The position numbers and the translations under genes are program-made. Below the pieces are notes generated by a model, which was not told the DNA's origin, made no database searches, and was given only the letters and a program-made list of their open reading frames with translations. A stretch of DNA of 7,075 bases from Clostridiales bacterium UBA1381. GTDB lineage: Bacteria > Bacillota > Clostridia > UBA1381. The stretch lies in NCBI GenBank assembly GCA_002305435.1, contig DBQZ01000078.1, positions 450 to 7,524 of the forward strand, read 5' to 3'. Of this stretch, positions 4,381 to 7,075 are shown one piece after another. The stretch's first letter is position 1. Each line of letters starts with the position of its first letter.

Positions 4381-4409
4381 TTGACATAAGCCCGCTTTTT
4401 TGATAAAAT
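4381..4409 (+). promoter_or_regulatory. Near-consensus plus-strand promoter facing into the amidase gene
   Basis: Perfect TTGACA (4381-4386), a 17-base spacer, and TAAAAT (4404-4409, five of six). The start point would be near 4416. It is followed by the minus-strand amidase gene, so any transcript would be antisense to it; the nearest plus-strand gene begins 578 bases on. Only a 23-codon frame without ribosome binding site begins nearby (4409). Confidence 0.5.
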
Positions 4410-4426
4410 ATGGTTGTACGGTATCC

Positions 4427-4924
4427 TTATTCTCCGGACGGGGAACAGCCCGTAATATGCAGGCAGCGAAGCGAGCGGTAGTTGTAGCTTGAAAGCGGTC
4501 TGAACAGTGCATCCGATGAATGGGCTGCCACAAGTATCCCCGGCGGCGTTGGCGAGAGGACTCTTACCACGACCGGTGAATGGTCAAACCTGCCGTCGCC
4601 GCCGAAGTCGAGTTGGATAACATCCCCCGGCTCGGCCCGTGAGAGCTCAACCTCCGTAGCACGGGGGCCGGGGCCTCGGTTTGAGACGAGGAAGCGGTAC
4701 AGCTCATTCACCCCTGTCCATGCGGGGGCGCGTTCGTTAAGGCTTACGTAATACCAGCCGTAAGTCGGCGTAAAGTTCATCACGCCGCAGCCGGCGAAGA
4801 TGACCTGCGAGGCGAAGTTTGTGCAGTCGCCGCCGAGGTCGGAGAAATCGTAGAAGTCGGGATTGCGGCCGTATGCCCAGCGTACGGCGTACTGGACGGC
4901 AGCTCTCCTGTCGTATTCCGGCAT
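4427..4924 (-). CDS. Amidase-domain protein (amidase_6 type)
   Basis: A 165-residue stand-alone domain of the papain/NlpC-P60-like amidase_6 type. Features in order: YDRRAAVQYAVRWAYGRNP (4-22), the nucleophile line GGDCTNFASQVIFAG (31-45) with Cys34, TYGWYYV (54-60), PAWTGVNELYRFL (67-79), a GDVIQLDF strand (100-107), and the base line FDHSPVVV (113-120) with His115. The late STYNY-like motif SSYNYRSLRCLHI (145-157) is also typical. The family is thought to cleave amide bonds in peptides or cell-wall material, but the substrate of this protein is not known. No signal peptide is seen, so it would be cytoplasmic unless exported otherwise. GGAGG lies 7 bases before the ATG. It is divergent from the HAD gene, with 69 bases between the two starts, and faces the methyltransferase gene. 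Confidence 0.88.
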   Translation of the reverse strand: MPEYDRRAAVQYAVRWAYGRNPDFYDFSDLGGDCTNFASQVIFAGCGVMNFTPTYGWYYVSLNERAPAWTGVNELYRFLVSNRGPGPRATEVELSRAEPGDVIQLDFGGDGRFDHSPVVVRVLSPTPPGILVAAHSSDALFRPLSSYNYRSLRCLHITGCSPSGE

Positions 4925-4961
4925 AATATCACCTCCGAAAAAATTTGATGGGGAATACCGA

Positions 4962-4967
4962 TATAAT
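4962..4967 (+). promoter_or_regulatory. Probable -10 box of the HAD-amidotransferase-like unit
   Basis: A perfect TATAAT lies 26 bases before the ATG at 4994. Transcription would start near 4974, after the alternative upstream ATG at 4970, which supports 4994 as the true start. No good -35 box is present, so an activator may be needed. Confidence 0.4.
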
Positions 4968-4994
4968 TTATGCAGAAAAAGGAAAATTTGACAA
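4965..4994 (-). promoter_or_regulatory. Possible promoter of the amidase gene
   Basis: On the minus strand TTGTCA (complement of 4989-4994) and TAAATT (complement of 4965-4970) are 18 bases apart. The -10 box overlaps the plus-strand TATAAT at 4962-4967, so the divergent genes would compete for polymerase. Confidence 0.35.
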
Positions 4995-5626
4995 TGAAAA
5001 GTATACTGTTTGATTTGGACGGCACTCTGTGGAATGCCTGTGACACGATATGTATGGCGTGGAATACCCGCCTTGGTGAATTGGGCGTTGAAAAAACGCT
5101 CGTCCCCGAGGATTTCTACAAGGGGATGGGGCTTTTGATAGACGATATAGCACGCATGATGCTGCCGGAGCTTCCGCTGGAAGAAGCGGGGAGGATTGCC
5201 CGTGACTGCGCCCGTTTCGAGTGCGGCCCCCTGTCGGAAAGGGGCGGGGTTTTGTATCCGGGAGTCGAGAGGGTTATACGGGAGCTTTCAAAGGAATATA
5301 AGCTCTGTATCGTCAGCAACTGCGGCGATGGATATATCGAGGCCTTCTTCAAGGCTCATGGACTTGGGGAATATTTCCTCGATTATGAATACGCCGAACG
5401 CACAGGAAAATCAAAGGGCGAGAATATCCGCCTGGTTGTAGAGAGAAACAATCTTTCCTCGCCCGTTTATGTCGGCGATACAGCAGGGGATATGAAGGCG
5501 GCGCATGATGCGGGAGTCGGGTTTATCCATGCAGCCTACGGTTTCGGCGAGGCTCCGGAGGCGGAGCGCAGGATAGAAAAGATTGAGGAGCTTCTTGATA
5601 TTTTCGGAAAGCGGGGCGGTATGTGA
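4994..5626 (+). CDS. HAD-family hydrolase, phosphoglycolate-phosphatase-like
   Basis: A 210-residue haloacid dehalogenase-superfamily phosphatase with all four motifs. These are DLDGT (7-11; Asp7 nucleophile, Asp9 acid/base), IVSNC with Ser108, Lys139/Lys141 in TGKSKGENI, and GDTAGD (161-166), which binds magnesium. The helical cap between residues 15 and 90 is of the subclass I type seen in phosphoglycolate phosphatases and beta-phosphoglucomutases. The actual substrate cannot be read from sequence. It acts in the cytoplasm. The ATG at 4994 is chosen because AAAAAGGA (4976-4983) lies upstream, homologues begin at the MKxxLFDLDGT line, and the -10 box lies just upstream; an in-frame ATG at 4970 would be upstream of the predicted transcript. 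Its TGA overlaps the ATG of the next gene (TGATG), so the two should be translationally coupled. Confidence 0.85.
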   Translation: MKSILFDLDGTLWNACDTICMAWNTRLGELGVEKTLVPEDFYKGMGLLIDDIARMMLPELPLEEAGRIARDCARFECGPLSERGGVLYPGVERVIRELSKEYKLCIVSNCGDGYIEAFFKAHGLGEYFLDYEYAERTGKSKGENIRLVVERNNLSSPVYVGDTAGDMKAAHDAGVGFIHAAYGFGEAPEAERRIEKIEELLDIFGKRGGM

Positions 5627-6321
5627 TGAAGCCGAAAATAGGCGTACTGCCGTCTTATGACGAAAAGGAGCAGATGTACGTAATGCACCCGGAGAATATG
5701 GAGTGCATAGAAGCGGCGGGAGGCGTTCCGCTTATGCTGCCGCTCACGACCGACAAGAGGGAGCTTTTTGAGCTGGTGAGGATGCTTGACGGGTTTTTGT
5801 TCACCGGCGGACAGGATGTCGATCCGTTCATCTACGGGGAATTTGCCCTGCCCCAGTGCGGGAGGGCGTCCCAGAGGCGGGACGAGATGGAAAAGCGGCT
5901 TCTGGAAATATGTATAGACAGCGATAAACCGTGCCTTGGCATATCCCGTGGGCTTCACATTTTCAACGTAATGCTCGGCGGCACGCTTTATCAGGATCTC
6001 TCGTCACAGCGGCCGTCAATCGTATCGCATATGCAGTCACCGCCGTTTAATATGGGGGCGCATAAGGTGAGGCTTGAGGGGATTTTGGCTGACGTTATGG
6101 GCTGTGGGGAAATTTCGGTAAACAGCGTCCACCACCAGGGCATAAAGGAGCTTTCGCCGCTTTTGGCGCCGCTGGCGTATTCGGAGGACGGGCTTATTGA
6201 AGCTGCTGCCGCTAAAAGCGGGACGTTCTGCCTTGGCGTACAGTGGAGTCTTGAGCATCTTTATAAAAATGATGAGGCGAATATGGCGCTTCTGCGGTAT
6301 TTTATATCAATGTGCCGGTAA
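5626..6321 (+). CDS. Gamma-glutamyl-GABA hydrolase-like protein lacking the catalytic Cys and His
   Basis: This 231-residue protein has the class I glutamine amidotransferase fold of the peptidase C26 family (PuuD-like gamma-glutamyl-gamma-aminobutyrate hydrolases). Family lines in order: KIGVLPSYDE (4-13), the N-terminal YVMHPENMECIEAAGGVPLML region, DGFLFTGGQDVDPFIYGE (55-72), RRDEMEKRLLE (84-94), PCLGISRGLHIFNVMLGGTLYQDL (102-125), VNSVHHQGIKEL (165-176), DGLIEA (188-193) and GVQWSLEHL (204-212). In active members the nucleophile elbow is GICRG and the end line is GVQWHPE. Here Ser107 (codon TCC, 5944-5946) replaces the Cys and Ser208 (AGT, 6247-6249) replaces the His; Glu210 is kept. Hydrolysis by the usual mechanism is thus unlikely. 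It might bind ligand only, or use another chemistry. It is coupled to the upstream HAD gene by TGATG. A GTG at 5623 would add one codon. Confidence 0.85.
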   Translation: MKPKIGVLPSYDEKEQMYVMHPENMECIEAAGGVPLMLPLTTDKRELFELVRMLDGFLFTGGQDVDPFIYGEFALPQCGRASQRRDEMEKRLLEICIDSDKPCLGISRGLHIFNVMLGGTLYQDLSSQRPSIVSHMQSPPFNMGAHKVRLEGILADVMGCGEISVNSVHHQGIKELSPLLAPLAYSEDGLIEAAAAKSGTFCLGVQWSLEHLYKNDEANMALLRYFISMCR

Positions 6322-6374
6322 AACAAACGCCGCCGAAGCCTGCATTTTATGCGGGTTTCGGCGGCGTTTGTTTT
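6320..6374. terminator. Very long bidirectional terminator between convergent genes
   Basis: An 18-base arm at 6320-6337 (AAAACAAACGCCGCCGAA) is the perfect reverse complement of 6357-6374. The loop closes further (CCTGCAT/ATGCGGG with a G-U pair), for about 25 paired bases. T-rich ends lie on both strands, so it can stop the plus-strand transcript and the minus-strand one ending at 6390. The TAA stop of the amidotransferase-like gene lies at the start of the left arm. Confidence 0.9.
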
Positions 6375-6389
6375 GTTGGGGCTTTGTAA

Positions 6390-7075
6390 TCAGCTGAATA
6401 TGCCCTCTGAGAAGCCGTACTGAACGCCTGCCTGAATGTTTACGTTAAGGTCTATTCCAACGATTTCTATCTTCATCTGCAAAGCGTTGTTCAGGGGAAC
6501 GGTTATAGGCTTTGCGACATCGTCATACCCAAGCTCGGTCGTGTAGGCGATAATGCCGTCAAGGTAGACGTTGAGGGTGGCGTTCCTGTCGCCGGAGCCG
6601 TCTATGTGGCCTGCTGTGAATGTAAGGGAGCTGTATTTGCCGTTAAGGTTAAACAGAGCCTCCGCCTTGTGGTCATACCATGCGTTTGCTTCAAGAACGA
6701 AGCCGTTTGTGTATTTCTGACCGGACATTGTGAAGTATTTGTTGTCTGTAAGACGGTACTCCTCGCCTTTTGTGTACTGATATGGGCCGCAGACGGAGAG
6801 CCAGTTTTCCTCACCGCCGGGCTTTGCGCCAAGGTATACTACCTTTTCCACGCCGTCCCAGCTGACGTCCTTGCCGATGGCCTCGCCGACTGCACGAACG
6901 GGGAGGTATGTTGTGCCGTTGTAGATGAACGGTTCCACCTGCTGGCCGTTTGCATCCCGTGGGTCGAGCTGTTCCCCGTCTATGAAGATTTTTATGTTGT
7001 CATATACAGCCTCAATCATTTCAGACCCGCTTTTGGCGAAAACCGCCCCGCCTGTAAATACTGCGCCGATAAGTA
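6390..7075 (-). CDS. Secreted protein with stalk domain and NPCBM-like domain (5' end outside window)
   Basis: The frame stays open to the window edge, so the start is missing and at least 228 codons are seen. The first residues (LIGAVFTGGAVFAKSGSE, complement of about 7020-7073) are small and hydrophobic, ending in a signal-peptidase-like site near VFA, so export is likely. Then comes a copper-amine-oxidase N-terminal-type stalk domain: NIKIFIDGEQLDPRDANGQ, VEPFIYNGTTYLPVRAVGEA and DVSWDG, ending VYLGAKPG. These domains are common surface modules in Clostridia and do not imply oxidase activity. The last 125 residues (WLSVCGPY to the end) look NPCBM-like, a carbohydrate-binding fold: YTNGFVLEA, LFNLNGKYSSLTFTAGHID, NATLNVYLDG, IEIVGIDLNVNIQAGV. 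Cell-surface or polysaccharide binding is inferred. The frame has an internal ATG at 7019, but the signal peptide lies before it. Confidence 0.85.
   Translation of the reverse strand, partial: LIGAVFTGGAVFAKSGSEMIEAVYDNIKIFIDGEQLDPRDANGQQVEPFIYNGTTYLPVRAVGEAIGKDVSWDGVEKVVYLGAKPGGEENWLSVCGPYQYTKGEEYRLTDNKYFTMSGQKYTNGFVLEANAWYDHKAEALFNLNGKYSSLTFTAGHIDGSGDRNATLNVYLDGIIAYTTELGYDDVAKPITVPLNNALQMKIEIVGIDLNVNIQAGVQYGFSEGIFS

Noticed and set aside
4409..4480. 23-codon plus-strand frame after the promoter at 4381
   Set aside because: No ribosome binding site, the ATG lies before the predicted transcription start, and it is antisense to the amidase gene.
4970..4993. Upstream ATG of the HAD gene
   Set aside because: It falls at or before the predicted transcription start and only two bases after the -10 box; homologues begin at the later ATG.

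Overview
The window looks like chromosomal DNA of an anaerobic Firmicute of the class Clostridia, probably a gut-type Oscillospiraceae or Lachnospiraceae relative. The grounds are family-level likeness of the proteins, strong AGGAGG-type ribosome binding sites, and promoters with near-consensus -35/-10 boxes. No species can be named from the sequence alone. The window splits into two parts of different composition: an AT-richer left part (about 1-2170) and a GC-richer right part (about 2178-7075), judged by eye.

Left part: debris or the edge of a mobilizable element. All of its genes are on the minus strand. Read in the direction of transcription, it holds a small DUF6061-like protein (1749-1994), then a promoter at 1640-1668 that should drive a three-gene operon: a DUF4180 protein, a GIY-YIG-family protein and a MobC relaxosome accessory protein. 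A 280-bp block of nested hairpins and direct repeats follows, resembling an origin of transfer, and then a 32-codon tail of what looks like a large serine recombinase. No relaxase is present, and the recombinase has lost its body, so the block looks internally deleted. A 15-bp sequence in the hairpin block reappears in inverse orientation at the transcription start of the operon, which suggests a shared protein-binding site.

Right part: ordinary chromosomal genes in small units separated by clear hairpin terminators. On the minus strand are a Nudix (Ap4A-type) hydrolase and an SCP2-domain protein. Divergent from these is a plus-strand RlmI/RlmK-like SAM methyltransferase. A minus-strand amidase-fold protein follows. 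Divergent from it is a plus-strand pair: a HAD phosphatase whose stop overlaps the start of a gamma-glutamyl-GABA-hydrolase-like protein. At the right edge a secreted protein with a copper-amine-oxidase-type stalk domain and an NPCBM-like domain runs out of the window.

Two observations stand out. The glutamine-amidotransferase-fold protein at 5626-6321 has serine in place of both the nucleophilic cysteine and the catalytic histidine, while the rest of the family signature is kept, so it is a candidate pseudoenzyme. The oriT-like block shares a palindromic motif with the operon promoter, which could couple gene expression to relaxosome binding. I did not find a CRISPR array, a tRNA or rRNA gene, or a complete new defence or mobility system.
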